NCBI GenBank assembly: GCA_037951165.1
Contig: JBBDHG010000443.1
Span: 224,501 to 288,500, forward strand
Direction of reading: 5' to 3'
Source: Lophius americanus
Taxonomy: Eukaryota > Chordata > Actinopteri > Lophiiformes > Lophiidae
DNA: 64,000 bases
The notes beneath the pieces were generated by a model, which made no database searches, was not told the origin of the DNA, and saw only the letters and a program-made list of their open reading frames with translations. Every line of letters begins with the position of its first letter. The first letter of the stretch is position 1. A program made the translations under genes and the position numbers. Below are positions 1-12,300 of this stretch, piece by piece.

Positions 1-2225
1 CTGGGCCGCGTTGGCAGTGGGCTAAGAAGGGATTTCTAGACGTCCCTCTGCCTAGCAACACTCTCCAGCTCATTGTGGGGGATCCCGAGGCGTTGGCAGG
101 CCAGTGAGATATAAACTCCTTCCAGTGAGTTCTGGGTCCTGATCAGATGCCTGAAACACCTTAACTGGCTACTTTCATGCAAAATCGAGAATCCGAAAAC
201 TCAATGTCTAACAAACAGCCCAGGGTCAAAACCATACGAGCGCGACCGATCGCACAAACAATTATATAATAAAAATCAATAAAAAGTGTGAAACAGACTG
301 CAAAGAAACAACACAGGAAGTGTAAAGCTAAGGAACACACTGAACAAAGCTTTCAGAATAAAAGAGAACAGGAAAGAGATTTAAAAGATGACAATAACTT
401 TCAAAATAAAATGAGAAAAACCAAACAAAATAAACCAACAATTTACTAAATGAAAACAGAGTCATGAGACTCTTTGACCCGGACCAGGATTTACACCTGC
501 AGAAAACTGAAAAGTCCAAACAAACAAGAAACTTAAACGAACGTAGATCCTAGACGTCAGAAGAATCGGATTCTGCCTTTCTCCACCGGTTTACTGCAGG
601 TCACTTAGATGTTGTTGACACCTACGCAAAAAAAAAACTCCTGGAGATTCTGTCTCCAAATGTCCATCACAATTCTTTCCCCTACCGGTCCAACAACACC
701 CTCATCTTACTCTGGCTCTGGGAGAAGCTCAAACGCTCCTCGCAGCTTCTGATCTTACTGAATGGCCCTTTGTAAATAGACGTACTTGCATCACTTATCA
801 CGCTCGATTTACAAATCAGAACGACTCCAACTCCATCTGCGTTTAGCTTTTTACACCGCTATGATTGCTTGACGCTTGGGCGAGCCAAAGTCTGTGCTGG
901 GTGGATTTCAGCGGGCCGCTCAATGCGCCCGGCGCTGCCAATGGTGCCGGCTGCAGAAGGGCATCAGGTTGGCCGGCTTGAGCCGGTCATCCTGCCAACG
1001 TGGCAGAGAGCGATAGGAAGGAGGGCGAGGGAGGAAGGAAGGGAGAGAGATGGTATGTGTGTGGTGAGCAGATAACGCCTGGGGAAGGAAATAAGAGGAA
1101 TGTGCTAGTTGGTTCTAAACGGGTCACTCTGGGTAACTGACAGCTGCACCACAGAAGAAGAACATGAACCCTCATCTCATGAAAGCTCGCCCTGATGTGT
1201 AGTCGACCCGTTACAAATCCGTCCTCTTTAGAACATCAAGGAGAGTGTGACTTGATCGGTCGGTGCCAGCAGCTCCAGTGGTGACAGATGTTGGCGCCTC
1301 CAGCCGGTCCCAGCTTCCTGTTCTGGACTCAACAGATGTGCACATTAGAGTTCTGGCTCTCACAGACCGAGCACCACTCCAATTGCCGTGGAAAGTTTCT
1401 TTGCAAAGATTAATCCCATTAAAAGCTTGTTAACTTTTAGTGTGTAAACAGATGAATTAAACTCATTTATTCTCTTTGTTGTTATAATGATCTTAATCTT
1501 ATTTATCCTGATACGACTGTCGCTAATCTTTTTCTGTAACCCAGACAACAAAAGAAAAAGTTAAAACAAACAACCACTGATGAGCTTTCCTACAGCGTCC
1601 GCCTGGGGTTCAAAGGTCAACATTCTGACATCAACGTACGGACTCTACGGACTGGTTGTTGAGTTGGTGACCCCTAAATGACCTTAGAGTAAATTTTTAG
1701 TGCGATTGGTTGGTTTTCTCGATGTGTGATGAACATGTGATTGGTCCAGGTTGTTTCCTGTTCCTGGTCCAATGTCAGCTGGTACATGCTTTGACCCTCC
1801 TGTGACCTTGCGTGGGTGACAACGACGACCTTAGAATCCATGTACGGTATGAACTGCTAGAGAAAAAGAAAAAGTCAATATTCAGTATCTTCACAGTCAA
1901 CAATTGTATTAAAAAGATAAAACCAGCAGTTTATCATGCATCGCGTTCTGACCATCGTCCAGAACCGAACCCCCTATACTGATGTATTTGTTTTTATTTG
2001 CAAAACAATTTACATTATAATGAATTTATGACATATAATAATCAATGTTTTTTAAGGAGTATTGGTCAAAGAGGAGGAAAAATACATTCAGACAGGAAAT
2101 AGATGCAAATCATATGAATGAATTTACTTTTCTTTGGATTAAATGTTTGACACAGAACAATTGAAAAACTCATCATCATCTCTTCATCATCCGTACCTGA
2201 CATTTAGTTTGCCTCGGTGTATGAA
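1..2225. other. Unique non-coding sequence
   Basis: No exon with convincing splice sites, no RNA gene and no recognisable repeat was found here. Composition is mixed, with a short G/A-rich patch near 1015-1055. The longest open frames are about 60-70 codons, which is expected by chance. Confidence 0.5.
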
Positions 2226-2515
2226 CTGATCAGCCAGAACATTAAAACCACACGATTAATGTTCTGAAGGCTCCTTTTCTTTCCTTTTTTTCCCTTTTTT
2301 TCCCCTCTATCAGAACCAATGTGAACCTTTTTCAGCAATTTGTGCAACAGAAGCTCTTCTGTGGGATCGGTCAACATGGGCTAGCTTTCACTCCCCACTT
2401 GCATCAATGAGTCTTGGGGGACTCTTAACGTGTCACCAGTTTCCAACATTTGCTCCCTTAATTTGGTGGATTCTAACCAATCCAGATCGGGACAATCCGA
2501 CCAAACCTGCAGTTA
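2226..2515 (-). mobile_element. Decayed Tc1/mariner-like transposon fragment
   Basis: The left edge (2226-2251) matches the terminal inverted repeat of fish Tc1-like elements (core GATCAGCC, then AACATTAAAACCAC). After a short gap, 2308-2512 aligns on the minus strand with the N-terminal third of the transposase gene. Recognisable blocks are the stretch containing CAGCAATTTGTGC, the CATCAATGAGTCTTGG block, and the region ending in CTGCAGTT. Frames are broken by indels and most of the gene is missing, so it cannot encode a transposase. The family call is from memory of teleost Tc1 elements. Confidence 0.75.
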
Positions 2516-3930
2516 TACCCTAGTATGTGCGTGTGGACGAAGCAGGGCCAAAAAAATACCCAATCCTGACACAAAATCTTCTTCAGACGACATTCTCTAT
2601 CGCAAAACACGCTGAAATATGTATGTTTGAAAGCGACGTTCCTGCTGTGGAGCTTTCAGTTCTGCTGAAGGTCACGGGTAGAAGTTGGCTTCCTTTGGAG
2701 CAGCAAACATCAGAGGTGTGCGTCCTCCTGCTCTGTATAGGAAAACGAAGACTCAGTCCATTCAAGGCCGTTTGGCCGGTGACGGCCTGTAGCGGCCTTC
2801 ATGCCTGGAGTCCCGCCACATGGATTCACGCGGCGACGCTCTTTGGAACGAGCTGCCAATCGAAGGTTTGTGTAACAGCACATGAGCATGGTTTCTACTC
2901 CCACCTCTGCTGGAGGTCAGCGGGAAGCTCTTTGCTCTTTCAGACATATGCATAAAGGAAAGGAAAAACAGGAAGCCTCTTACCTCCTTTATTTTATTTT
3001 TTCTCGGGTTGATTTTGTTGCTTTTTCCCAAAACGCAGCCTCCGTCACTCAAGAACACAATGAGTCCATCATCCCTCCGCCCACACTGGTTCTGAAAGTG
3101 GTTTCTTAATAGACTAACTATTCGCTCGATTGGGAGCGGTATAATAATCGTATTAACACGTATTAACGCCACACGCTTGAGAATTATTTGCACAAATAGC
3201 TCCTGTAGCGTGTAGCCGGCTTGAGCGAAGCGTAACAAATATGAGAGAGGGTCTATGCTTTTCATTTTAAATCGGTTAATACAGTTATGGGACTCCTTAT
3301 ATACCGCATTCTCATGAATATTAGAAATCGCCGGCAAAAATAAACTAATTATCTCGTTTTCAGGAGATGAGAGACGGAAGTAATCATCTCCTCCTGTTCT
3401 CGACTTCCATTAACAACTTAAATGGTTTAAATACGAGGGTTTAGGAGGCGTCGATAAAAAAATATCAAATTAATAACCATCCAAATTAGTTTGAAGTTAT
3501 TCTTATGAATTAAAAATCTAGCCATTGTGTCATAAGGTCAGCTGAACATGCAAAAGACAAATGGACTACGTCCAAAGACACATAAATAAAAATTTATGAA
3601 TGGATTTACCAGAGCTGTAAAGTTAATCCCGGGATTCTAAAACCATTTGGTTGTTAAACCTAACCTTCAGCTCATATAAACCAAACTTATTAATGTTCAA
3701 TATGACATTTATACTTAATGACATTTAGTCATTTCTTCCCTTCAACAAACAGAATAAAGTTCAAAAATGGTCCATAAAACTATTCTTTTAACCTCATTTA
3801 CCCTCTTTTCTTGCCTTCAGCTGAGCCGGATTACTCACTATAATCAAATCCCTACATTAGAAGATAAAAACTGGCGTTTTTTAAGAAACTTCATTTCACA
3901 TCCTCCATAAATGCACTTTTAAAGCTCAGA
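2516..3930. other. Unique non-coding sequence
   Basis: No repeat family or exon recognised. One minus-strand open frame (2762-3337, 191 codons) is long for chance but has no splice context, no recognisable domain and unremarkable codon content. Confidence 0.45.
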
Positions 3931-4004
3931 TTTCTCTGCGTGCTCCTCATTCCAATAACTCCGAAGCGGAGAAAGAAGCCAATAACTGTGATAATTAAAG
4001 CTTC

Positions 4005-4068
4005 TTTTTTTTTCCCTCCTCCCCTGCTCCTCCTGCTCCTCGTGCTCCTCGTGCTCCTCCTGCTCTTA
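4005..4068 (+). repeat. Pyrimidine-rich imperfect short tandem repeat
   Basis: A T/C-rich stretch leads into CTCCTGCTC/CTCGTGCTC units of about 9 bp, five to six copies. It produces a leucine-rich frame that is an artefact. Confidence 0.8.
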
Positions 4069-4134
4069 GCAGCACCATTAGGATTCCACATTCTCCAAAC
4101 GCTGCTGAAAACTGCAAATACTTAGAACACGTCT

Positions 4135-4640
4135 GAGTTCTGCACCGCCCCGAGCCTCAGCGGCGTGACGCAGCAGCCGCTACGTCTGCTGACCAATAGC
4201 GACCCGGCCTGTTCTTGCTGCTCAGCCAATGAGAGCGCAGGAGCAGGACTGAGGCTAGCAACCAGGAGAAGGAGCGGGAGGAGGAGGAGGAAGAAGACTG
4301 CAGTAACAATCCCAAAGCCCCGCGGACACACACTGAATCAAACACCGAAGGCTGCGTATGATCGAGCGCTGGCGTCTGACGGCGGGTGTTTCTCGCCAGG
4401 ATGGTGATGGGGAGGAGGAGAGGAGGAGAAGGCTTTTTCTCCTGGATGCTGCTGCCTGAGCGATACAGAGGGAGGCGGAGGCTGATGGAGGAAAACATCC
4501 CCTGGAGTCAGAACCAGACACCTAATGAAGCGGCGATGTTTTCCTCTCCGCTCGCCGTCTCCCTCCGGGCCTCCTGTCAGCTGTGACCACTCCTCTGTTA
4601 GAGGAGAGAGAGGCGGAGCCTCAGGGGCGTTTCTGTCTCA
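4135..4640 (+). promoter_or_regulatory. GC-rich, CCAAT-box, promoter-like segment
   Basis: This segment is richer in G+C and CpG than its flanks. It carries two CCAAT motifs 33 bp apart (GACCAATAGCG near 4189 and CAGCCAATGAGAG near 4223), followed by a G/A-rich stretch and an ATG at 4401 that opens 61 codons (MVMGRRRGGEG... to a stop at 4584-4586). The arrangement resembles a CpG promoter with a first exon reading to the right, towards the exon at 17.9 kb. No strong splice donor follows the ATG, so the frame may be untranslated leader or chance. Confidence 0.35.
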
Positions 4641-4939
4641 CGTCGATAGATTTTTAAGGAAACGAATAAGAGTCCTACCTCCAGCTGTGTGCTTGAGATC
4701 CGAACTGTTGATTTATAAACCCATTGTTGGTCGGCGCTGAGCTGCCGGCTGGTTGGCAGACGCTGCTAAGTGACGGAGGAATGATGAAGACGAAGCTGAA
4801 GGCCTGGTCGGCCAGAGTCGGAGGCGTTTATTGTCTGGCATTGCTTTAGTTCGAGTAAAAGCACTAAAATCGTCTTTATTCAAAACCCTACTTGAGAGGA
4901 AAAGTACAAATATTAACAGGTTCTCATCCCAACTTCACG

Positions 4940-5120
4940 CAAATCCATTAATTTTCTCCAACCGCTCGTCCTGTTGAGAGTCCTGCGAGGGCTGGAGCCA
5001 ATCCCAACTGGCATTGGTTACAGTCAGGACCAGTCACCACCTCATCACAGGGCCGACACATAAAGATGGACAACCATTCTCGCTCTCATCCACACATGCG
5101 GTCGTCAATTTAACGCCATT
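4940..5120 (+). mobile_element. Teleost dispersed repeat, unclassified
   Basis: The blocks CCGCTCGTCCTGTTGAGAGT, GGGCTGGAGCCAATCCCA, CAGGGCCGACACATAAAGA and GACAACCATTCTCGCTC occur in the same order and spacing as in a very common fish repeat that I recognise by pattern. A shorter relative lies at about 12224-12300. Confidence 0.65.
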
Positions 5121-6017
5121 CTTATGAAGTGCTTATATTAAAAAAAAATATATATATATTTTATGGCCAAAAATGCATTTAAAAAGTGAAAAAAGTGCTG
5201 AATGTATAGAAAATAATGTAAAAATAAAACAAATATGAATGTTAAATATGTTAACCTTTAAGGTTTCAAATGTCTATTTATTCAGTGATTTACTCATAGA
5301 TCCATTTGAAATTCAAACATATTTTTAATTTTGAAAATATTTACATTTCTGATTCATTTCAATGAATTACCAATTATTTCATACATTTTTTTTTTAATCA
5401 TCTGATGTCCTATCTAAAAAAAGTGACTCCGTGGGCTGAAGATCCGAAACAACACCCAGAACAATGACCAGCTTCTTCATCAGAGAAGGACAGAGGCAAA
5501 GAGGAAGACTGTGACAGGGTCCAAATCTTTTAATATTGATATTTTGAAATCATGGATCTGATGGCCTTCAGGGCTGAAAAGCAGAATTTGTACTTTAACG
5601 TTGTGAAGCTCAGCTGCTACTACAGTCTGGTTTCATGGAAGGATGAGAGAACAATCCGTTGACAATCCACTTAAATACAGGTTTATAATAGTAAGTAAAT
5701 CAGTGTTTTATTCACATTTTGCCTCGTATTACCATTTATAATGTAATGGAGTTCAGTAGGAGTATAAAGAAAAACATAGAAATGAATATGAAAACACCAT
5801 TGAATAACAATTCTTTCCACTTTTCTACCTTATTGCTTCTAATAAAATCATTGTGGAGTTTATTTGTGGTGTCGGATTCATGCGGCTGAGGATGTCGGAG
5901 GAATAAAAACTCTCTCAGTCAGAAGGTCATTGGGAGTTTACCTCGCCGCTCGCTGCAGTTCAGTCTTGTCTTAATAGCAGATCTTGCTTCTTTACTACGG
6001 TGTAGCACAAGGGACTG

Positions 6018-6019
<2 letters not shown>
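5121..6019. other. A/T-rich non-coding sequence
   Basis: 5140-5400 is strongly A/T-rich with short homopolymers and a TA tract. The remainder is unique sequence with no exon or repeat that I recognise. Confidence 0.45.

Positions 6020-6057
<38 letters not shown>
6020..6057 (+). repeat. (CA)n microsatellite
   Basis: An uninterrupted CA dinucleotide run of 38 bp. Confidence 0.97.
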
Positions 6058-6061
<4 letters not shown>

Positions 6062-8345
6062 GCCTCTTGTTTTTTTCCTGCCTTCACTGGTGGGAATCCA
6101 AGAAGGAGACGTATTATTATTATTATTAAAATACGTCAAAGGAAATATTGAGGCTCTAAAAGAACTGAATAAAAACAAGAATTTTTACCGAGCGAGGATG
6201 TGTGTTCGGAATAAACCCCCCCCTCACATCTGATGGGGGAGAATAGAAAGTGGGCACCCACCCAACGAGAGACTCTCCTCTAATGGGAAATCTCTTTGGT
6301 GTTACATAACTGGTAATGGCAGTGGGAGGCGGGCTCTGCTTTGGGATTGCATTGTTCTGCTGGAGGATCGGCACTTCAAAGATGCTTTCAGATCCATTCC
6401 CTTCAAACTGGATGACTATTAGTTTTATTTATTCATTTTTAATAAAATACACACGGTCACACTCGGGGAATCTGGCGTTCAGGAATTAATAACGCGGTGC
6501 GGGTAATGGCGTCCGTCCAGCTCCGTCGCTGGCCTTTAGCCCCTCCTCTCGCCGCTCTGATCTCCAGGCAGTCCAGGTTTAAAGCCTCATTGGTCAAAAC
6601 TGACCCATAACCCTTTTGACTAAGAATTTCAGCTCTGGCATTTAGCAAGGGCAGATGAGCTTAATGCGGCGTGGGGCTCCATACATACATCATCATGTGG
6701 AGGTGTCCGACAGCGGAGCGGGGAGCGGCGAGGTCCAGCCGTACTTCATTAGGCTCCCCGATGCAACGGAGGACCTGATCACCATGCATGGCCACAGGTT
6801 GCTGCCGGCCTCCCAGGGAACTCGGCTCCAGTCTGGCGGCCTCCGCACCCACAGTCTCATTCCTACTCACAAGTAAACCTCGGCATGTCCACAGACGTCC
6901 ACTTGTTTCCTTGAGAACCCCCGGCCCCCGAGACTTCAGGACCCAAACTCCCTGGAATCCATGTCCAAATATGAATTTCTCTAACCTCTGATGGTTGGAC
7001 CCCAGAAAGATGTTAAGTTTTAGCAGATGCTCTGATCATTAGGAAGCTTGATCGCTTTCCTGCTTTGAGGACAAGCAAAGGTTGGGAGGGGTCAGACTGA
7101 GTGATTAGAGAGACCCTCTGAATAGGTTAAAATAAGGGGTTGCGATACCTCACCTGGTTTAGAAAGACGAGGGAACCCCTCTGAAGCCAGTACCGACGGC
7201 CCGGCCCTTTTCCAATGTTCTCATCCAGACTTAACCCAAAGAGGTTTCGGGGATCCGTTGCCCTGTGGGCTCCCCGGCTGCGTGGATGGGTGTTGGGCTC
7301 GGGTCCGAAGCAGCATGGGCCGAACCAATACCTCCTTTTATTTTACATGGTAAGTTCCTGGATCCATTAGTTTGTTTAGAATTACACCATGATGCAGTGA
7401 TTCTTTCCTGACCCGTACCCCATCCTCTGAAGTTGAAGTTGTTGCAGCTGAGTCATTAAACCAAAACAATCCCCTGAAGGACGGCTACGCCTCGATTCCA
7501 CCGGGAGCGTCGCGGTTGCGTTCTGGTGATGTCACCCGACGTGTCTCCGAAGCGGAGCATACTTCAGTTTTGCTGCTTTGTTGTCTTAAATGGGCTTTGA
7601 AGATGAAAAGCTAGTGATTGGCTCTTTGCTGTGATAATAAGACGATTTTCTCACCTTCACCTCCAAACACTCCTGCATCCAAACTCCTCCTCTTTTCCTT
7701 TCTGCTGCCGTCCTTGTCAAAAGGATCCGTGGTGTCACAGAAGATCTTGTGCTTCTCCTGTTCCTTTAGAATGGAGACTTCTTGATCCTCTGACCGATCA
7801 CTGACTTTCAAACCTCACGTCGTTTCTGTGTTTGACTTCCTGTCTGGTTCGATCGGCTGTGTTGAAACTGATCGGGCATTTCCATCAGAATTAGACCGGG
7901 CGCGATTCCAGTGGAATCAAGCCTTTAATCCCCTCATTGGGTCATAATAGTCATTATATGTACGTTATAGATAAAAAGCTGAAAAGTCACCAGACTTGAG
8001 TCGTTGGTATGACCCACAATTCTGTGTGTAAATTGTCTATTCTTGTATGTTTGGAGTAAGAACATGAACTCTGCGCTATAATAAACATCGTCTTCCACCT
8101 TGAGGATCATAAAACGGCTCCTTTAAGCGATAAAATCGTCCACCGTTACTTACTGACCCTCTTCATCGCCACTAAATTGGGCTCCTTCTCGATAACTAAA
8201 TGAATAATTGTGAGCGTATTTTCCCCTCCCTTTCCGTTCATAGTTATGTAAGCGAGCATTCGGGGCTTTTGGGACTCCAAGGCATCATTACTGTCAGGAG
8301 GGTCATTGTATTGCCGGTAACGGAGAACGACGTCAAGCCGGGCTC
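6058..8345. other. Unique non-coding sequence
   Basis: Contains moderately GC-rich islands (about 6460-6960 and 7150-7320) without supported exons. A minus-strand frame (about 7656-7811) is hydrophilic and followed by a GTGAGA donor-like site, but lacks a convincing acceptor. Confidence 0.4.
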
Positions 8346-8357
8346 CTATTATGGGCT

Positions 8358-8362
8358 TTATA

Positions 8363-8412
<50 letters not shown>
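8358..8412 (+). repeat. (TA)n microsatellite
   Basis: Alternating TA for about 55 bp with one C interruption near the middle. It is self-complementary and so able to form a cruciform. Confidence 0.95.
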
Positions 8413-8413
<1 letters not shown>

Positions 8414-9410
8414 CACAGCGCCCTATCTGCTGCTATATGTAAACACTGATTGCATGAAAATGTGAAAATGTGTGATGATGTCGCTGCGAGGCGAGCAATG
8501 GGAAGCCAAGCAGAGAGGAGGAGGAAAGGAAGGCAATACAAACGCGGCCCCCTCCTTTCTGGGTCTAATCCCTCTTAGCGGGGGGAGCGATAAGTGTGTT
8601 ATGACTTAGCCCCAATATTCCTTCTTGTTTATGCATTTGTAAAGAAATGTTTTATATGCCAAACCACGTGGATCCCTGAGTCAGATGATCTGTGTGAGGC
8701 CGGTTTTTGGCAGGGTAGCGAATCATATCGCTGCTGTAGGTACGATCACAGCGGCGGGGCAGGAAACCAAATGCCTCCGCGTCTCTCTGCCCACATGTCT
8801 CCCTCCCTCTGTTGGTCTTTGTTGACGTATTTGCGAGATAGGAATCTGTCACAGCCGGTGGTTTTGTCGAGGCGCGGCTCTCTCTCTCCGCTCTGGAGGG
8901 GGAATGGAGTCTGGAGTTTAGGATGAAGCCTATTTACCCAGGGAAAAAGAATAAACCAACAGCGTCTGGAGTCGCTGGTTGCTCGCTGCTCCGAGAGGGA
9001 AAGCCTCTTAATTATGCTGCAATTTCCTAACAGGCGCTCTGATTTTCACAGTTAGGAGGGTTGTGTTTTGTGGCCTGGTAGTTCCACAAGCGTCGGCGGT
9101 GGAACTCTGGGCGATTGCAGTTTGATGTAGAGTTGGGCAACAGGGAGTCCTTTAAGTTTACATGCAATAAAAACATCTGATCCCTCCACCGTTGTTCAGT
9201 CACACATCCAGAAACAAACGTATTCAATAAGACGGGCTGTAAAACGTTGAATCAGTGACGTGGGATTTGTCTTATGTAGCTGATATTTGACCTATTTATA
9301 TTTGAGTCATAACGCTTATATTAACACCTTTTTTAATATGTTGTTTTCCTTTTATTTCTGTAACTGTTAAACGTCTTTGAGTATTTTGAATTATTCTATG
9401 AATAAAATGT
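8413..9410. other. Complex unique sequence, possible conserved non-coding DNA
   Basis: No simple repeat, no recognisable transposon and no exon. Homeodomain-type AT cores such as CTTAATTATGC near 9006 lie in GC-balanced sequence. This resembles, but does not prove, conserved intronic or intergenic regulatory DNA. Confidence 0.25.
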
Positions 9411-9417
9411 ATTTTAT

Positions 9418-9890
9418 TACTATACATTATTACTATATTTATTATTATTATCAATATTGTTATAATTATTATTATTACCATTACTATAGTTATTATTATT
9501 TTCATTACCATTATTATTATTATTATTATTATCATTGTTTTTAATTATTATTTTTAGTATTATTATTATCAATTTTGTTTTTATTATTATTTTTATTATC
9601 ATTATTATAGTTATTATTATTTTCATTATTTTCCTTATCTTATTATTATTATCAATTTTTTTGTTATCTTTGTTTTTACATTCATTATTTTCATTATTAT
9701 TTTTAGTATTATTATTATCATTGTTTTCATTATTATTGATTTTAGTATCATTGTTTTCATTATTATTTTTAGTTTTATTATTATCATTGTTTTCATTATT
9801 ATTGATTTTATTATCATTGTTTTCATTATTATTTTTAGTATTATTATTATTTTTCATTTTTTTATGATTATTATTATTATTAACTATTTA
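9418..9890 (+). repeat. ATT-rich microsatellite and derived minisatellite
   Basis: Imperfect ATT repeats, interrupted by G and C, for about 470 bp. Within 9695-9850 a larger unit of about 66 bp (TTTTTAGT...ATCATTGTTTTCATT) repeats about 2.5 times. The Asn/Ile/Lys-rich and Leu/Ile-rich open frames here are artefacts. Confidence 0.9.
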
Positions 9891-9935
9891 CCAGATATCA
9901 GCAACAAGCTTATCAACATTCAACTCAAAATGATT

Positions 9936-9982
9936 CTTTTATTCGTTAGTCTTTTATTTGTTAGTCTTTTATTTGTTAGTCT
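9936..9982 (+). repeat. Short tandem repeat, about 17 bp x 3
   Basis: TCTTTTATTTGTTAG-type units occur three times head to tail with one substitution. Confidence 0.85.
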
Positions 9983-10225
9983 GGCCCAAAAAGGATCCAA
10001 CCATCATATTTGACACTTTTCATTTTGAGGCCTTTAACTTTTATGTATAAAATGTATTTTTCCTCAAAACCCTGATGGATTCAGCCTCATCCTTGCAGTT
10101 CACAGTTAGTCCACCAGGGGACAGAATACATCAGAAGACCTTCAGTTCAGACAATCAAGATGGCCGTCGTCTTACTCCAAATATTTGATTGACTGATACA
10201 ACCACGTTATAATGGGAGTATGGGA

Positions 10226-10390
10226 ATGGACAGGATTAGAAAGGAGGACATCAGAGGGACAGCCCCGGTTAGAAGTCTTGGAGACAAAGTCAAAGAGGAC
10301 GGAACGAGATGGTTTGGACCCGTGAAGAAGAGGAGGGATAGTGGATCTACTGATAGAAGGATGTTGGAGATGAAGCCGTCCTCAACGTAG
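10226..10390 (+). mobile_element. LINE ORF2 C-terminal remnant
   Basis: An open stretch of 54 codons begins MDRIRKEDIRGTAPVR, continues with a GDKV block, then TRWFGPVKKR and RRMLEMKP. This is the order seen in the C-terminal part of a common fish LINE ORF2, downstream of the reverse transcriptase. The segment ends at a TAG after the RRML block, so the usual end of the ORF is missing. It is a 5'- and 3'-truncated remnant. A matching short piece lies at 60029-60056, and the ORF terminus of the same kind is at 53165-53232 on the minus strand. Confidence 0.75.
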
Positions 10391-11985
10391 AATCATGTAC
10401 GTTGTACGTAGTACCATACGATATATATTTATGATTTGAACTAATTTTAGGAAGTGTAGTTAATAAGTTATATGTACCATCTGCAGTTCCTCAAACTACC
10501 AGCAGGGGGCCGTGGACCCATTTGATAAATATTGCTCTAGAAAGAAAAACTAGCCCATTATTCTTATTCTAGGTTCAGTAGTTATTGCTAAATTGGGGTG
10601 AAGGATAAAACACTCTGTCCTATATTTGCTATCTTGTCTCTCGCTCTCTCCATCTTCACACCCTCCACCTTGTTTTCCTCTAATGCATCTCCCGTGTCTC
10701 TGACCCGAGGGTGCCGGCAGGAATCTGTCTCAAGGACGAAAAGGACGGCGCCGACAGATCGCCGCTCGCTGTGGCACCGACCTCAGCGGCGGTCGCTTGA
10801 TGCTGGTGACACCAGCAGAACGTTTGTGCATAAATTGTGCTGCCCGACAGGAATAAACTTAATTAATCAGCAAATAAACATCTTCATCATTTTTGATAAT
10901 ACATGCTCTGCATTTAGAGAACGTGCTGCAAAAAATCCACAACACAAAGGAAGTGTTTCCAGGGGACCCTTAAGAATGATGCACACATGCCTTTGTGTTG
11001 TATTTAATCCTTTATTTAAAGAGTAGAACAGAAATTATTCACTTTTTTCTTGATTTCATCCACCATTTCTATCATAGTTCGGACTCTTGGCTTTACTTCT
11101 GGGGTCATGGGGTCATGTGACTTCGAATAAAACCCCGAGCAAATGAAGAAAACTGCTGACTTAATGTTTTGTTGTCATCGGAGATCATGAGATTGTAGAC
11201 GCATATGAAATATGAAAGTTTCCATTATTCATAAACTAATCAGATTCAATAGAGAATTAATACAAGAAGAAGCGAAAATCCAATTTCAGTCTGTTTTGGG
11301 GGGCCGGGGGTCTTTAACTATAAACATTTTTCACATTCCGTCTCTAATGTAGATTTTGGTACTGCCATGAAAACACCCAAAATGGGACCTTTAAATAAAA
11401 AAAAAACCTTTTATTCAAGTTTCTCACTAGAAACTACATTTTACATGATTACATTTGAACACATCTTGATGATGATGACGATGACGTTACTCTTCCGCTT
11501 CCCCTAGACACGCCGTTACTGAACAGACATTGAACGCATCATGCAATGTGCTGCTGACGGCTTAGTAGAGCTAAAAAGTCAAGATTTGTTTGATTTGATT
11601 TGTCGTTCACACTTGTGTATTATCTAAAAATAAAATAAGAGAGTGTGAAGAGTTTCACAGACAGAGACATAGATATAAATAGACACAATATCACTATTGT
11701 GAAGAGAGCAGTTACAGGTGGGCTTTTAAAAGGATCATATCTTAAGTTTATGAGCGTTTGAATCTCACTCCTTCATTAATGGACATCTGGTGGGTGTGAG
11801 CAGGAGGGGCAGCCATGTTTAAATGTGAATAATGTCTTTAACTCCGACCAGCCAGCTGAGGTCACTTGTTCATTTGTCCCCCCCACCACCTTCTCATGGA
11901 GGGGGCAGTGTGCTGTGATACAGAGTCAGGATGCTTCAGTATGGAGGTTCTGAAGCATCTTCTTTCTTCACGACCCCCTCAACCC
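10391..11985. other. Unique non-coding sequence
   Basis: Includes an open + frame (10598-11026, 142 codons) with a hydrophobic start but no plausible ATG at its beginning, no splice context and no domain. 10830-10920 is A/T-rich complex sequence. Nothing else is recognised. Confidence 0.4.
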
Positions 11986-12004
11986 CCTCAAAGATACAAA
12001 CCAA

Positions 12005-12215
12005 AGACCTCCATTTTTTCTTTTTCCTGGGCTTTCGTCTCTATTTGGCTTCATGTAAAGCCAATTTTCTCAAAGTTGCCTGGTGGTCCAGGTGTTTTTT
12101 GGTCAGCCCCCTTTATCTCTTTCCTCGTAGGTTCTTGTCCGGGGATACTTGTGGTTCTCATAGCGTTTGTCCAATCCATCCCCATCTTCTCCATCCAATT
12201 TCATGTTCTATGCCG
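12005..12215 (-). mobile_element. LINE ORF2 C-terminal remnant, different family
   Basis: Reading the minus strand gives KMGMDWTNAMRTT, then GQEPTRKEIKGADQKTPG and NFEKIGFT. These track the fish LINE ORF2 C-terminus pattern W-IGH-LR, W-P-GKR-RGRPK-TWR, then EM-E-G-TW. Key residues are heavily substituted, so it is a dead copy. The identification is from motif order, not from a search. Confidence 0.55.
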
Positions 12216-12223
12216 ATCTTGAC

Positions 12224-12300
12224 CAGCCGGTGAAGTATTCTTCTCATTCATGGATACGGGGCTGGAGCCTATCCCGGCTGACGTTACTCAAGAGTGTTCC
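12224..12300 (+). mobile_element. Fragment of the teleost dispersed repeat seen at 4940
   Basis: Contains GGGCTGGAGCCTATCCCGGC followed by TGACGTTA, matching the core of the copy at 4940-5120. The rest is degraded. Confidence 0.5.

Noticed and set aside
2762..3337. 191-codon minus-strand frame
   Set aside because: No domain, no splice context, and no compositional contrast with its flanks. Treated as chance.
7656..7811. Hydrophilic minus-strand frame ending at GAAG|GTGAGA
   Set aside because: The donor is acceptable but no pyrimidine tract precedes a usable AG, and there is no ATG. Kept only as a weak possibility.
8358..8412. TA tract considered as a replication origin or AT-rich regulatory element
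   Set aside because: Plain dinucleotide microsatellite. No supporting context.
9420..9867. Asn/Lys/Ile-rich and Leu/Ile-rich frames on both strands
   Set aside because: Low-complexity ATT repeats. No splice or start signals.
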